This document shows positions 11,570 to 22,849 of a DNA stretch of 64,000 bases, in pieces. Origin of the DNA: Lycorma delicatula (Eukaryota; Arthropoda; Insecta; Hemiptera; Fulgoridae); the NCBI RefSeq assembly GCF_047948215.1, contig NC_134458.1, forward strand, positions 138,430,536 through 138,494,535. The letters run 5' to 3'. Positions within the stretch are counted from its first letter, which is position 1; every line of letters begins with the position of its first letter. The notes beneath the pieces were generated by a model. That model was not told the origin of the DNA and did not search any database. It saw nothing but the letters and a program-made list of their open reading frames with translations. The position numbers were made by a program, and so were the translations under genes.

Positions 11570-13276
11570 ACAGTATACATATATTGGGTATGGGCTGTCA
11601 TGAAAATATGTGTAACGAAATAAATGGAAAGATTGTTCCGATTACAACCAATGTGATTAATTAGGTTTCGAATAATCAGATTTATAATTTATTATATACA
11701 TCTGTTATTCAAACAAAAGAATTATTGTACCTTCCATTAGTATATGAAACAGAAAAATCCGTTCTCTTTATAGGACAAATTAAAAAAAAGTTGTTAACAG
11801 GAAATCATTTAAAGAAAGAATTTAAAATTTACTTAGCTCAATAAAATTGCAGATGAAATTACAACATTCCAACCACTTCTTTTATGTTACTTCATTACAA
11901 TTTATTCGTTTAATTTTTGTAAAATTCATTTTAACTGGTTAAATGTTTTCTTGCACGCATAAATAATATAGGAAAAAAGGAGTTGAAAAAAGAACAATAA
12001 GTTATATTATTCTTTATTATTAACCAGAAGTTTAGTTATAGATTCAAAAATATTTCAGTTTAGTTAATATTTTTATAAAAAGAAAATATATACCAAACGA
12101 TACTATTAAATAACGTGTTCGCAAATTTAAATTGTGTTTGAAAATTAACAGAAAAAAGCCTTATATCAATAAAAATAGGCTAATGTTTTTCCTTTAATAT
12201 TTTGTTTTGGTGAAATTTTACGTATTATTTTCTTAACTTAATTTTTTTTTCCACTAAATTTATATTTTAACCTTGGATCAGGGTGATCATTAATACGTAT
12301 TAAACAACGGTAATTAACAAAGATAAAGACAATTTTACACTTTTAATTGGAAATTAAAAAAGTACGATCATAACACACAACGCAAAACCATCGTCCACCA
12401 AGCTTTGCATTATTATCATTTAGTCTGTCTTCTCGTTAAAAAATATTTTTATTTTACAATAAATGTACAGATTACGCTAATATAATCAATAGTCCTCTTG
12501 ATAATTTAAACCGTTTTAAATCAAAGTGATTTCTCTTAAATAAATTTTTGAAAATTATCTGTTTGTGCTAAAAATATGCAAAAATAATTTACAAAACAGT
12601 ATTAATTTCTTATTTTATTTGGTGAATAATTTTTTCAAAGTTAAATTTTAAAATTAATTATTTTAGGTGTTATTCATTAATAAGAAATATTAATTTTCAG
12701 TGATTAAAATGAAGATTACTTGAAGTTCGCTAAAAATATGGCCAGTAAATATACAATTCTTGCTAAAAATAAATATTTTAAAATTATATCAAAATTGTTT
12801 ATATAGTTTTTTTTAAGAGCTAAGTTGTAAAAATAGCGATCGGATTTATGACGTAAATTAGGTCAGTTTTAAAAAATATTATACTGCCTTAAAAGAGGAT
12901 TTAAGTCAATTACACGTAAACAATTATTTTTTTCTATTCTAAGATCAATACATCCCGAAACTGTTATGTAGAAGAGTTTGTTGTTTTTTTTTTTTGGGGG
13001 GGGGGAGGTGATAACCATAATAATAGTTATAGAAGATTTTACATGAATTATATAAAAACCTATCAAGCATCCCGTTTTAAACTAACAAGAGAAAATGGAG
13101 TGTGAAGTGGTATCCCATTACATTTTCCGTTAAGCGCATCATACTGTATCTGTTATCAGTATACCAAACTCATTAAAATCAATTAATTTTCAATTTTTTT
13201 AAATTTACTTATAGATTCATTGTTAGGAATATGATTATAAATAAATTTATAAACACAAAAAAATGTTCAGTTCTTA

Positions 13277-13332
13277 AAATGACACCTTTATTTCAAATAA
13301 AGCTATTCCTCTGTTCACCAGAGGTGTCATTT
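13277..13332. repeat. Short inverted repeat (11-bp arms)
   Basis: AAATGACACCT at 13277-13287 is exactly complementary to AGGTGTCATTT at 13322-13332, enclosing 34 bases that contain TTTATTTCAAATAAA, itself a small palindrome. It could be a tiny fold-back element or the tip of a larger decayed MITE; no target duplication was found. Confidence 0.55.
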
Positions 13333-13613
13333 GAAATTTACTACATAATGAACAGCTTAAGGTTAGATAATTGACTAACATAGTGCAACCACTATGTAAC
13401 CCACTATGGAAGTCGGCAATAATATAATATTTTTTTTTTATCATTATACTACTCGTAAAACAAATTAAATGAAACATATTTTTTTAAATGTAGGTTATAC
13501 CCCAAAGTTCTTAAAAAGAAGTTGATACTTTTATTTTGAACAGGAAAACGACCATTTAATTTTATATCTCGTAGATAGAATTTACTTTAGGCATGTTTAA
13601 TATTTCTATGGGA

Positions 13614-13637
13614 TTTAGCCTAAACCTTTAGGCTAAA
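13614..13637. repeat. Perfect 11-bp-arm palindrome
   Basis: TTTAGCCTAAA and TTTAGGCTAAA are perfect inverted copies separated by two bases. It would form a stable small hairpin. No function can be inferred. Confidence 0.6.
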
Positions 13638-15297
13638 GATTCTTCTTTTTTTTAATAATTCAGATTATTATTTTATTACATATATGTATAGTATATTAAA
13701 GGAGTGGTCGTTAGGAGTTAAAACAGAAACAACTTCCCCTCCAAACATCTTCTCAATTCTTTTTGCTCTATGAAGAAAAAGAAGATTGAACGTCATTTCC
13801 GGTTATTATTTCAAACCAGAATATTATTCCACATAAAAGTTGCACCGGTATTAATTTAATGTAATGACTGCCGCTGAGAATCTGCTTCTTCACTGTTAAC
13901 TGAAATACAATTCTTATATAAGCGCGCGCGCACACACACACACACTAATAGAAAGAAGAAGTATTATATGTTGACAAAGTAAAATCAGTTCTCACTACTG
14001 ATTAAAAAAGTGATGCATTATAGATAAATATAAACAATATTAATTTTAAAACTAGAAATATCATGTCATTCTTTCCTCTTTCTGTTGATTTAAAAGAATT
14101 AGAAACATTTTTTAACATCCCTCCGTATTATTTTTCAAAGAAACTATTCGTAACTTGAATATAGAAAAGTATATACGCATAGGTTTTATATTAAAACAAT
14201 AATAAGGTGTCGAATAACAGCTATTGATGAATAATAAACTTTGTAACGGGTGAAAAATACCATTCCTGATAGAATTATAAACCGATCAGAGTTTCATATT
14301 AAACATTTTAATATTTTAAACTAAAATATGTTTATTTTACCAACGTGACATTGGTGAGCATATCAAGGATAAGTTTTCATTAAAATTCTACGGTTTTTTG
14401 ATCAGCAATCATTTTGTTTTAAAAGAAATTAAATTTATTATAAAAAAAATAAATCCTTTATTTTTGTAACATAGATAATATGAAATTTTTTATATAAAAA
14501 AAAAATCATTAAATCACTAGAAAAATAACCCAGAGACATTTGTCTAACAGTTTAATTGTAATTATAAAGAATATTGTGTTGCTGTACGAGAATTTACTTA
14601 TAAAGTTTTAAAAATTAGTAAATTATGTATATTTAGGTATAAATTATAATCTAAGAGCTGTTAAAACAGAAAGGAATGTGATTTTAAACTGAGCTCTTTG
14701 TATTCATTGAAAGTACTTTTTGTTACAAATTTTTACATTTGTTTATATTAAGATTTTTATCTTGTTTCACCCTAGCTAGAAGAGTAATGCTTTTTCATTC
14801 TATAGATTTTTTTTGATTGTCACCAAAAATTGACCCGCTCGGCGGAATTTGATAGAAAATATCAAAGAATTTATTTTAATTCATAACAAACTGTTTAATA
14901 CAGCGTTTTTTTAATTTTTTTTTTCTTGTAAAACTAAAAATAGCTTCGATAATAAGATTTATTTGTATTGTAATGTAAAAGTTCTATTTCCAAAATCCCT
15001 TTTTAATATCAATCCCTCAGTTGAGGATAAATCAAGCTTTATTTTTTACACATTAGTCCGATTATTTTCGATGAGGAAGAATGCAACAATAATTATGTGT
15101 ACGTTTCCTGTAGTAAGTTGAGTTTTATTGTGAAAGATTACCATTCCGTTTTTATGTTATAAAAAAATAAGCTGATATCTTATCGTGCATTTTTATTAAG
15201 TTATGTAAAATATGTATGTATAAAATTCAGTCAAATCGGTTAGTAAATAAAAAAAAGTACCTGCTCACAATCAAAAACTCTTATTCTTTCTTTTTTC

Positions 15298-15445
15298 TAG
15301 ATGAATTAGTTCGCCAAAGAAGCTTTTGAAGCTTGTTCGTGGGAATATGGAAATGGAATTTCTCTGATTCTATGTCTGATCGGAATTCGAACCCGGTATC
15401 CCCAGATGTAAGGCCGAGATGCTATCACTGGAGCTTTAACTTTAT
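15298..15445 (-). repeat. tRNA-derived SINE, copy 4
   Basis: On the minus strand a head with CCAGTGATAGCATCTCGG is followed by GGGTTCGAATTCCGATC (B box, about 15380-15393), then CCATTTCCATATTCCCACG, CAAGCTTCAAAAGCTTC and a tail ending CTAATTCATCTAG near 15296. The CCATATT-CCACG, AAGCTTCT and AATTCATCT segments match the copies at 9215 and 10660, defining the family's body and 3' end. Confidence 0.65.
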
Positions 15446-18243
15446 GTAAGTTATATTATAAACTTTTTTTTTAAATTTTTATACATTTCATTTCATTTTC
15501 ACCAGAAAATACATTTAACTCTGTATCCCTTACGGAGGTGTAAGACTGAGACAAGTATAAATGTCTTTTTTCATTACTGACATGTAACGCTTAAACGTTG
15601 ATAAGTGGCTTTTGTTGATAGTTTAAGTATTACTTAAACTAGCGTGTTACTGTTGATAACGCTTTGTTATTCTTGTGTGTACGTATACATATATTTATTA
15701 TAAACACGTATATTAAACATATTTGATTACCTTTACTTTGCAAATAATATAGACTGATTACTAATGAGATAAAATTCAAGTAGAAAATAACTCCTTATAA
15801 AATGATTTGAAAATTTTAATTACTTTATGGGAAAAAATTATTACTGTTATTATTGCGCTACAGTTTAATAGATTGTTTTTAATACATCACAGTAAAAACT
15901 AATTGATATTAACAAAATATCAGAAATGTTATAAAAATTATTTTCATGCTAAAATATTAATTAAATTAATATAAAATAAATAATTTATTGTAATTTTACT
16001 TCAGTTCCGTATAAATAAATTAATGATTGTAAAATATTTTATCTGGAATGAAGCTTTCAAGAGAAATATGACAACAAAACATATTTGTATACTGTACTGT
16101 ATCCGTGTTCGTCGGATATTTAAACTATTTAGTCAGCGGTAACATTGACACCAATAATGATGCAACAATTCAAATAAAATACTTTCATAAATGTACTGCA
16201 TTCATAAATATAAATAGTGGTGCAATAAAGGTACCGTATAATAAATACATCTACTGTTATTGTGGCGAAATTACGTAATATTAGGCTAAATGATAGATTT
16301 CCTATTATTCTCTTCAGTTAAAACAATCTATTATAAAAAATAATAAAATTTCATTAGTATACTGTAATATAAAGATAGATGTCTAAAACGTTGAAAATAT
16401 GCGTGAAAAATGTTCAACACATCATGCATACAATAAAAGGAGTACTTTCGCGGCATTTGGAATTTATTGTAATAATATAACATTATAATAGGAAATTTCA
16501 TCGAAGCATACCTATATTCGTAATTATAGAGTAGACTACTCTAAACAGTTTAGTTTTAGTTAAATCAATTCTTTGTTAAAATAAATATTCCTTATTTATT
16601 CATTTAAATAGGACATTTGTGATATTAAAAAAATAGTGAATTAAAGACAAAAAAATTAATTATAAACTATTTTTCATCAGTATCTTTTTTTTTATTTGGT
16701 CTTTCAGCACTTTTTTCAAGTTTTTAGGATTTATATAGACGGAATTCGGGATGATTTAAGTTTAAGATATAATTCTTAACAAGGCTACCAGTAATATCCT
16801 AAACATTGTATCATTCATTTAATTATCATTACTAATGTTACTTAACTGTGAGCAATAAATAAACAATTCTCCGTATTTTATCATTAATTATTATTTTTTT
16901 TTTAAATGATTTCAAATTTCTTCAGAAAATTTAATAACAATATAAACATTATTTCATAGATATAAACTTAAAAAAATTATCAAATGACAAATGATAATAA
17001 AATATAGGTTTAACTAAGGTTTCTTACTAAAGAACTCCATTTGGAAATAAGAACTATTTTTATAATTTTAAGAGAACATAACCAATCACGTATATAATTT
17101 CTTACATAAATACAAAATGAGTGAACATGATTTTAGCATTATGCCTTTATAAATTGTCCTTTATAAATTCCCCAATCAAATGTCCCGGGAAGGATTTGAA
17201 TATAATTTATTTTTAATTTACTCTTACGTAAGTCTTTTTAATAAAAAAAAAATGTGTGGTTAGAAAAAATCTTAATACTTAACATTTAACAAACAAAATT
17301 TTAAAGTAATATCATTTCATTTGATAAATTCTAATGGTGTTTTATATATATATATATATATTGGTTCAATTTAAGCTTTTATTTTAGAGATTCATGTTCG
17401 TTTCTTTAAAAAACAACAAAAACTACAGTTTTAATTGTTCAACTAAATCATTTGAAATGTTCATGAAATGTCATAAAAAATATTGTAATTTAAATATTTC
17501 TAAATGTATATGCTTTTCTTTAATATTCCAAAGAATTAATGCAAAAGGTTCTTTCTATGTGTTTTGTCTTGAATGAAAGATGTTTGTCAAGATATGTGCT
17601 TAGAAACATGTAAAATTGCAGTTAAAACTACTTTTAGAAAATTATGTACCCCTTTTGTTTTCTATTTGTCATCAATTTTTTTTTTTAAATTCGTGGTTTT
17701 ATTTTCATAACAATGACTATACTTTTTTAATAAAATTAGAAAAGGTTGAGATTAGAAATTTTTGATATTGAAAATTTTATTTACATTAACTGATTTTTTT
17801 ATGATTTAATTTACTAAAATATTTTGCAATTCTCTTGCTAAAGTAACATTTTTTCATGTGTTATTACATTTGTATAAAGAGATATACAAATTAAGCAATT
17901 ACTATATTTGTATAAATTAAATTTCCACTTGCCAACAATTTTAAAAGTGTAAATTCTAGTACTTTCGGAGCTGTTACTCCATCTTCAGGGATTTTCTAAA
18001 AATAATAGATTGTAGATAATAATTTTTTGAAAATAAAATGATAATAGTCGCAAACATCTTACAAACATGACGTTAGTCTTATTGATGTATGAATTAATTT
18101 TTTAAATTGTTGGTGAGTGAAATTTATATAATTTTATTAATACCAACGGTGCCAAATGCTTAGTAAATTAAATTATTGTATTTGTTAATAATTATTTGGT
18201 TATAATTTTTCTTAAATATATATAATTAATAATATAATACTTA
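15446..18243. other. A+T-rich stretch, probably first-intron sequence
   Basis: No coding signal or classifiable repeat was seen. A (TA)n tract lies at 17344-17363. Because the exon at 18245-18442 ends in a strong donor reading leftward, this interval is most simply intron sequence of that gene, which is inference. Confidence 0.5.
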
Positions 18244-18244
18244 C

Positions 18245-18442
18245 ATCAGGAGTAACGGAGATCGGCATTTGTTCTTTTTCTGGCGTAATTAATACAGGTG
18301 TACTAGCTGGAGTTGTAGATGAATTTGAACTATTATTATTGGTGTTGTTATTATTATTTGTTGAAGTGGTGCTATTTTTTTGCGGTGATAATCTCGCTGG
18401 AAAACTTAATGTTTTTGTCCACTGAGCAAAGCTCCGCACCAT
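18245..18442 (-). CDS. First coding exon of an unrecognised host gene
   Basis: The minus-strand frame starts at ATG 18442-18440 (context TATAATGG) and codes 66 residues, MVRSFAQWTKTLSFPARLSP then an Asn/Ser/Thr-rich low-complexity linker (residues about 22-48), then PVLITPEKEQMPISVTPD. The coding sequence ends in phase 0 at GAT/GTAAGTAT, a near-perfect splice donor (GT at 18244-18243). Base composition is clearly richer than the neighbourhood. The ordered N-terminus followed by a disordered Ser/Thr linker suits a signalling or cytoskeletal adaptor isoform start, but I do not recognise the family and assign no function. CTTTGCTCAG just inside the frame could act as an acceptor, which would make this an internal exon starting at TGG; the promoter upstream argues for the ATG. 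Later exons are not visible in the window. Confidence 0.62.
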
Positions 18443-18639
18443 TATAAAACCGATTTGTATACAAATTATATTTAAAAAAAATTTATTTAAAAAACAGAAA
18501 AAAAGAAACAAGTAATTACGGTAGTAATATTTTTTTATTTTTTTTTTTTAATAATTAAATAAACGACTTACTTAATAATAAATAATAAGTTAGACTAAAA
18601 TATGACACGTCTTAACCGGACATAGATTTGTAACAGACT
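18443..18639 (-). other. Proposed 5' UTR with a three-codon upstream ORF
   Basis: This is the interval between the proposed start site and the ATG at 18442. It contains ATG TCC GGT TAA (18623-18612), a Met-Ser-Gly-stop micro-ORF that could dampen translation. It also contains AA/GTAAGTCG near 18570, which could be a donor for a short untranslated first intron ending at CTTTGCTCAG; that alternative would remove the main ATG, so the unspliced reading is preferred. Confidence 0.4.
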
Positions 18640-18645
18640 GACTGA
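18607..18645 (-). promoter_or_regulatory. Initiator plus DPE core promoter
   Basis: On the minus strand TTCAGTCAGTCTG (18645-18633) holds two overlapping copies of the arthropod initiator TCAGT. Taking the A of the second as +1 (18639), AGACGT occupies +28 to +33 (18612-18607), which satisfies the downstream promoter element consensus RGWYVT at its required spacing. No TATA box sits near -30. Inr plus DPE without TATA is the classic layout for developmentally regulated insect genes. It lies 197 bases upstream of the ATG of the exon above on the same strand. Confidence 0.55.
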
Positions 18646-19548
18646 ATAAAAGAAACAGCTGCTCGTCCTAACCGATCAGGTTTATTATTTCCCCTCTTCA
18701 TCCGTCCGATATTTCCCCTATCTTTCTTTTTACCCCCACTACTATTTTTATATGTTATAACTATACAACATCTGGCTACGGCCTTTGTCCGGCCTTGCAT
18801 TGCATTACAGTGCGAGTCACCCCACCACATTACTTTATTATTATTTTTTAATATATCTTTACTCTGAAGAGAACATATACATAATATAAGATAGATTTAA
18901 CAAAATGCTTATGATCACGTCTTTTAACGTGAATACATAGTTCACGATCTTTTCAGCCGTTTTAAATACCAATGATGAAACTGCTACAGCTTTTTTTCTA
19001 ATTTCAGTTTATATACCTATAAATAATAGCAATTTATGTTTAATTGTATAAGGTGCTGTAAGCTACCTGTAGTTAAAAATGTAATTTTTTAAATCATAAA
19101 TTTAGTGATTAAGTGTTAACTATAAAAATTAATAAAAAATGTTAAAACATTCATATATTTTTCTATATGTAGGCCAATTCTATGTATATCTATGGATGTA
19201 TTTTTATCGACTGTTTATTACCATCTATTTTTCTTTCATTTATAGGTTAAACAATATAGAGAAGTATGTATGGTATTTAAAATTAATTTATAACTACCTT
19301 TTTTTTGTGATATATTTTCCTTTGATTCCAATTTCGTTTTAATAAATTTAAAAAAGACTAATACGATGTGCTGAATTTTCCTGATATTTGTACTGAGCTT
19401 AAAATTTAATCCTTTATCCTGTAATAAAATTAAAAATAATAACTATGCTTGCACACTACTCTTTCTTTACTCAAAAGAAAAATATTTTAGATTTAAAATG
19501 ATTTTCGTTACACCAATTAAAAATTTGAACAAATAGAATTTCTTCGTA
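18646..19548. other. Upstream flank of the promoter
   Basis: Nearest the promoter (18646-18835) the DNA is less A+T-rich and includes GGCCGGACAAAGGCC-type and GGGGGTAAAAAG segments on the minus strand; this may be proximal regulatory sequence. A 72-codon frame there (18612-18830, minus) overlaps the promoter and shows no domain. The rest is A+T-rich without assigned features. Confidence 0.4.
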
Positions 19549-20230
19549 ATAGCTATATTAAAAAGGAAAGTAAAGTTTTGATCTTGTCAAAAATGAGTTT
19601 TTTTGCAAATCTTTACGTTTAAGAATGCAACTAATTCATCTAGAAAAAAAAAATATATATATATATTCCATCTTAGGAATTACCCAACCGGTTTTCTTCA
19701 AATTTAGCTTAAATATTTCTAAATATGAGGCATTGATCACATTAATTTTTTTTTTAATTCGTTAAGGAAGTAGGGAGATTTCTCGAAAAAACCAATTTCG
19801 ATTTTCTTCAGAAGTACTTTAGAAAAAACTTTACTAAAGCAAATTTTTACTTAACAATGTATATATAAATAATAAAAATAGTTTTTTCAAAAAATCAGCT
19901 ACCAAAAATTGAAGTATATGTCTTTCATTCTATCTCCTTTCGGTTTAAATATTTTTCAACGATTTTTTGAAAGTTTATTTCATACATAGAACTATTTTTA
20001 CGATTTTTTAAAATTATAGATCCCGGACCTAAAATCGCAAAAGCAGCTTTTGAAATTTTCAGTTTTCTTATTTTAGAGCCTCTATTGAATGGGATGTTAA
20101 GTTTAGAGAAAACTTTACTTAAGCAAATTTTTTAAGGTTAATCTATATTGGATATTTTTAGAAAAATGTTTCTTCAGATTTATTTCCCACTTCTAATATT
20201 CTAATATATATTCTGTTCTTTTGTTTTTTG
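19549..20230 (+). repeat. Hairpin-type dispersed repeat, family B, copy 1
   Basis: Aligns by eye with 44550-45505. The shared track includes TAGCTAT...GGAAAGTA, TTTTGATCTTGTCAAAAATG, a CTAATTCATCTAG segment, CCGGTTTTCTTCAAATTTAG (19689-19708), AAATATGAGGCATTGATCAC, GGAGATTTCTCGAAAAAACC, AATTTCGATTTTCTT and TTTAGAGAAAACTTTACTTA. The last segment occurs twice inside the copy (about 19825 and 20104), so the element contains an internal partial duplication. No open frame was found. The terminal hairpin is less complete than in copy 2. Confidence 0.72.
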
Positions 20231-20640
20231 GTTCTTTTAATTTAATTTAATTGTTACTGAATGAACTAACTACGATTGCAAGAGGTTGAAATTTTGGAAT
20301 TTTTTTAACATTACGTTTTACGTATCATTCATGGAACTAATTATCTATTGATATGTAAATTTATCATCCCATACAAATACATGTTGTAATAATGTTCTAT
20401 TAATATATCATTGATTCAATTCAACACGTAAATAATAATGAAATAATTTTATGGAAAAAGTAATCATTTATCATAAACATTTTATTTACATTTATAAGTA
20501 CATTTGTAAAGAAAATAAATTAATGAGATGGTTGCATTTGTTTTCATTTAAAAGTTTCTCTATCATATGTTAGAAAGGTATTAAAATCAAATATGTTTCA
20601 AACAAAACAAATATATTTCAAAATAAATTGTTTTCAAGTG
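20231..20640. other. A+T-rich stretch without genes
   Basis: No feature assigned. The 3' end of the hAT element to the right may extend a little into this interval, but no copy of its terminal sequence was recognised. Confidence 0.5.
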
Positions 20641-20644
20641 ATAA

Positions 20645-22380
20645 AAGACGATATCTAAACTTAGTTTTTAGTGCAATCATAGATGAAAACCCTTTTCACA
20701 GAGGTAAGACGTGGCAAAATAGATTAATATTTTCAATGCTTCTGTGATTAAATTTCCATGTTAACTTCGACGAGCAAGCCAAATAGTATTTAGTTTGCCA
20801 TCTTCAGATGTTAATTATAGTTGTAACGTTTTATCGGCAGACATTTCAATGAGCTGTTCGTGAATCTCAACCGGTAACTTAGCAGTTGTAACAACGTTTT
20901 CACTAAATGGATTCTGTATCCATCTCTTCGAGAAATCATATTTAACTTTCGGGAAATATTTCGCCAACTGAAATTTTAGCTCACGCAAATGCATTTTCAT
21001 GCTACCCAAACTGTGGTAGATAATAGTGTCTTCTTCATCCAAATTTTTCTCAACATAATCAGAAGGAAGTTGGATATCAAACTTTTTTGCTTTGAAGGCC
21101 AATAATCCGGATGTCAAGCTTCTTAACGAAAACATGAACTTTCTCTGTCATTAATAAAATGTTTTTATCACGTCCTTGTAAATTCACACATTTATGTCGT
21201 TTAAATGTGAAAATACAATCAGCTAAAATAAACCAACATATGCTCATTATTTTGTAAAATCTTTGAGAATAGCGTTATTTTTTATCCTGGAAAAATATTA
21301 TTAATTCATCTCGCAATTCCAATAACCGAGTTAACACTTTCCTCCGTGTCAACCACGACTTCTGTATAGAAAAGGAAGAGATTTTTTCTTTTCACTTCAT
21401 CGTATAGTTTAGAAAATAGCCTATTCTGTAACGGTCGACTGTAAATAAAATTAACCATTTTTACAGCTTTACAAAGAATTTGTTTGAGATTTTCCGGCAT
21501 ATTTTTTGTGGTAAGAACATTTCTCTATCAATCCGTTGTTCATTCCGCCCTTGGTATAAGACGATATTTTAATTTTTTCCGAAATTCACTGTTCTTTCCT
21601 GTTATCGCCTTTGCACCATCACAACATACTGCAATACATTTTGTCCAATCTTTGTTACAGTTTTTATTAGCTTCATAAAAACATCAAAAAGACATTTTAA
21701 TGTTGCATGACCAGGTAATGATTTGCAAAACAATGTATTTTATTTGATTAATCTATCCCTATCGCTTTCATATCTCATAAAAGAAAAGAAGTGAGAAAAG
21801 TGCCACATTTGTTATTCATCAAACTGAATACTAAAAAATTCACTGGAACTCACTTGCTGAATTATCCGATCGTGAACATCGGCAGCCATATCATCGATTC
21901 GCCTTGATACTGTGTTGTTAGAAGGCGAAATATTTTTTGCTTCTTCCACGCCTATTAAATCACTGATCATATCAATTGCAGCAGGTAAAATAAGGTTTTC
22001 TGTGATTGTATGCGATTTGGACATCTCAGCTACTCTTAATGCTACGAGATAAGATGCTTCAACTGTAGTTTTATCAGTAAAGCTTAATTTACAAATAGAA
22101 GCTTCTTAATTTCTTAAAGTATGTAATTCTCTTTCTAAAAATTCCAAGTGTTTACTTTTATGATCCGGATTTTTAGTTTCCAAGTGTCGAATTAATTTTT
22201 ATAGCTTCATACTTTCATCATAGATGACTTAAAAGCAAACAACCTACTGTGGCATTCCATCCAATGAGGTAAAACCATAATTTAAGTAACTGTCATTTTA
22301 CATTCTTGTCTTTTTATCAGTCGATTCACTGGATGTAGATCACTCACTTCATTTTTTTTACTAATTCATCCATTTTGCAT
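20645..22380 (-). pseudogene. Decayed hAT transposase (ZBED5/GTF2IRD2-like)
   Basis: Minus-strand pieces follow the family order despite stops and frameshifts: GFTSLDG near 22290 (end of a BED-type finger); ESMK...LIRHLETKNPDHKSKHLE-like (22240-22150); ASYLVALRVAEMSKSHTITE onward (22060-22000) through FFSIQFDE (21815), whose aspartate and glutamate fit the first catalytic acidic region; AVCCDGAKAITGKNSEF (about 21640-21590), the second acidic motif CTDGA; MVNFIYSRPLQNRLF (21455-21410); FYTEV then a shifted LTRRK-like segment (about 21365-21330); WIQNPFSENV and LPVEIHEQLIEMSADKTLQL (20920-20818); and FATSYLCEKGF plus ALKTKFRYRL (20730-20645), the hAT C-terminal dimerisation motif. At least five breaks make it non-functional. 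A domesticated host gene is excluded by the stops. Confidence 0.82.
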
Positions 22381-22543
22381 AAGAATGTAATTGAAAAAAA
22401 AACAGTTACACCGTTTGACCGCACACTAAAAATCCGAAATTATTATTATTATTTTCAATGAAACTACTCTTTTAACTTAAATAAAAGCACCAGACACACT
22501 TTGCATTTGAAACTAAAACGACGTTCTGCGATCTCTTACGCCT

Positions 22544-22551
22544 CTTTTATA
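22544..22551 (-). promoter_or_regulatory. TATA box of the hAT element
   Basis: TATAAAAG on the minus strand, followed by AGGCGTAAGAGATCGC. It lies about 290 bases inside the 5' terminus and about 170 bases before the first transposase-like residues, a sensible position for the element's own promoter. Transcription would start near 22520-22515. Confidence 0.5.
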
Positions 22552-22849
22552 CTGCTGAGAGCACATGTTCAAACGTACCGTACGTATGTTCGAATATGAC
22601 GCTCTCTCAGCGTTGCAAACATGTCAAATTATTAGGAGCACGTCCACATCAAGTTGGAACTTGTAAATTGCTCATGTTTGTACACTTCATACATATATGT
22701 CCATCTCCATGGCTATCAAGCAGCTTAAAGTTTTAAATATGTTTCATTGGATTGGGGTTGGGGTCACGAAATATTCATTATATATATATATTTTTTTTTT
22801 TAATTTTTGGGGGTCGTGTAGCCAAAAAGGTTAAAAGTCACTATTCTAA

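Larger units (their letters stand above)
10862..15297. other. A+T-rich stretch without genes
   Basis: No supported gene in about 4.4 kb. It contains (CA)n preceded by GCGCGC at 11009-11025, (TA)n at 11537-11562, a T run followed by ten or more G at about 12986-13007, and (GC)n(CA)n at 13921-13946. Two small inverted repeats are listed separately. Short open frames at 12869-13066 and 13274-13477 lack recognisable motifs. Confidence 0.55.
20645..22849 (-). mobile_element. Near full-length dead hAT transposon (ZBED/GTF2IRD2-like)
   Basis: The 5' end (plus-strand 22808-22843) reads on the minus strand TAGTGACTTTTAACCTTTTT then GGCTACACGACCCC, the terminal style of the mammalian Charlie/ZBED-type and related invertebrate hAT elements (CAGnGnTTnTnAACCTTTTTGG...ACGACCCC). 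A TATA promoter and a decayed transposase follow in the expected order. I could not find the matching 3' terminal repeat near 20.6 kb, so the element is probably truncated or eroded there and no 8-bp target duplication could be tested. Confidence 0.72.

Noticed and set aside
18612..18830. 72-codon minus-strand frame starting MWWGDSHCNA
   Set aside because: It runs through the proposed Inr/DPE promoter and ends in the micro-ORF frame; no domain is visible.
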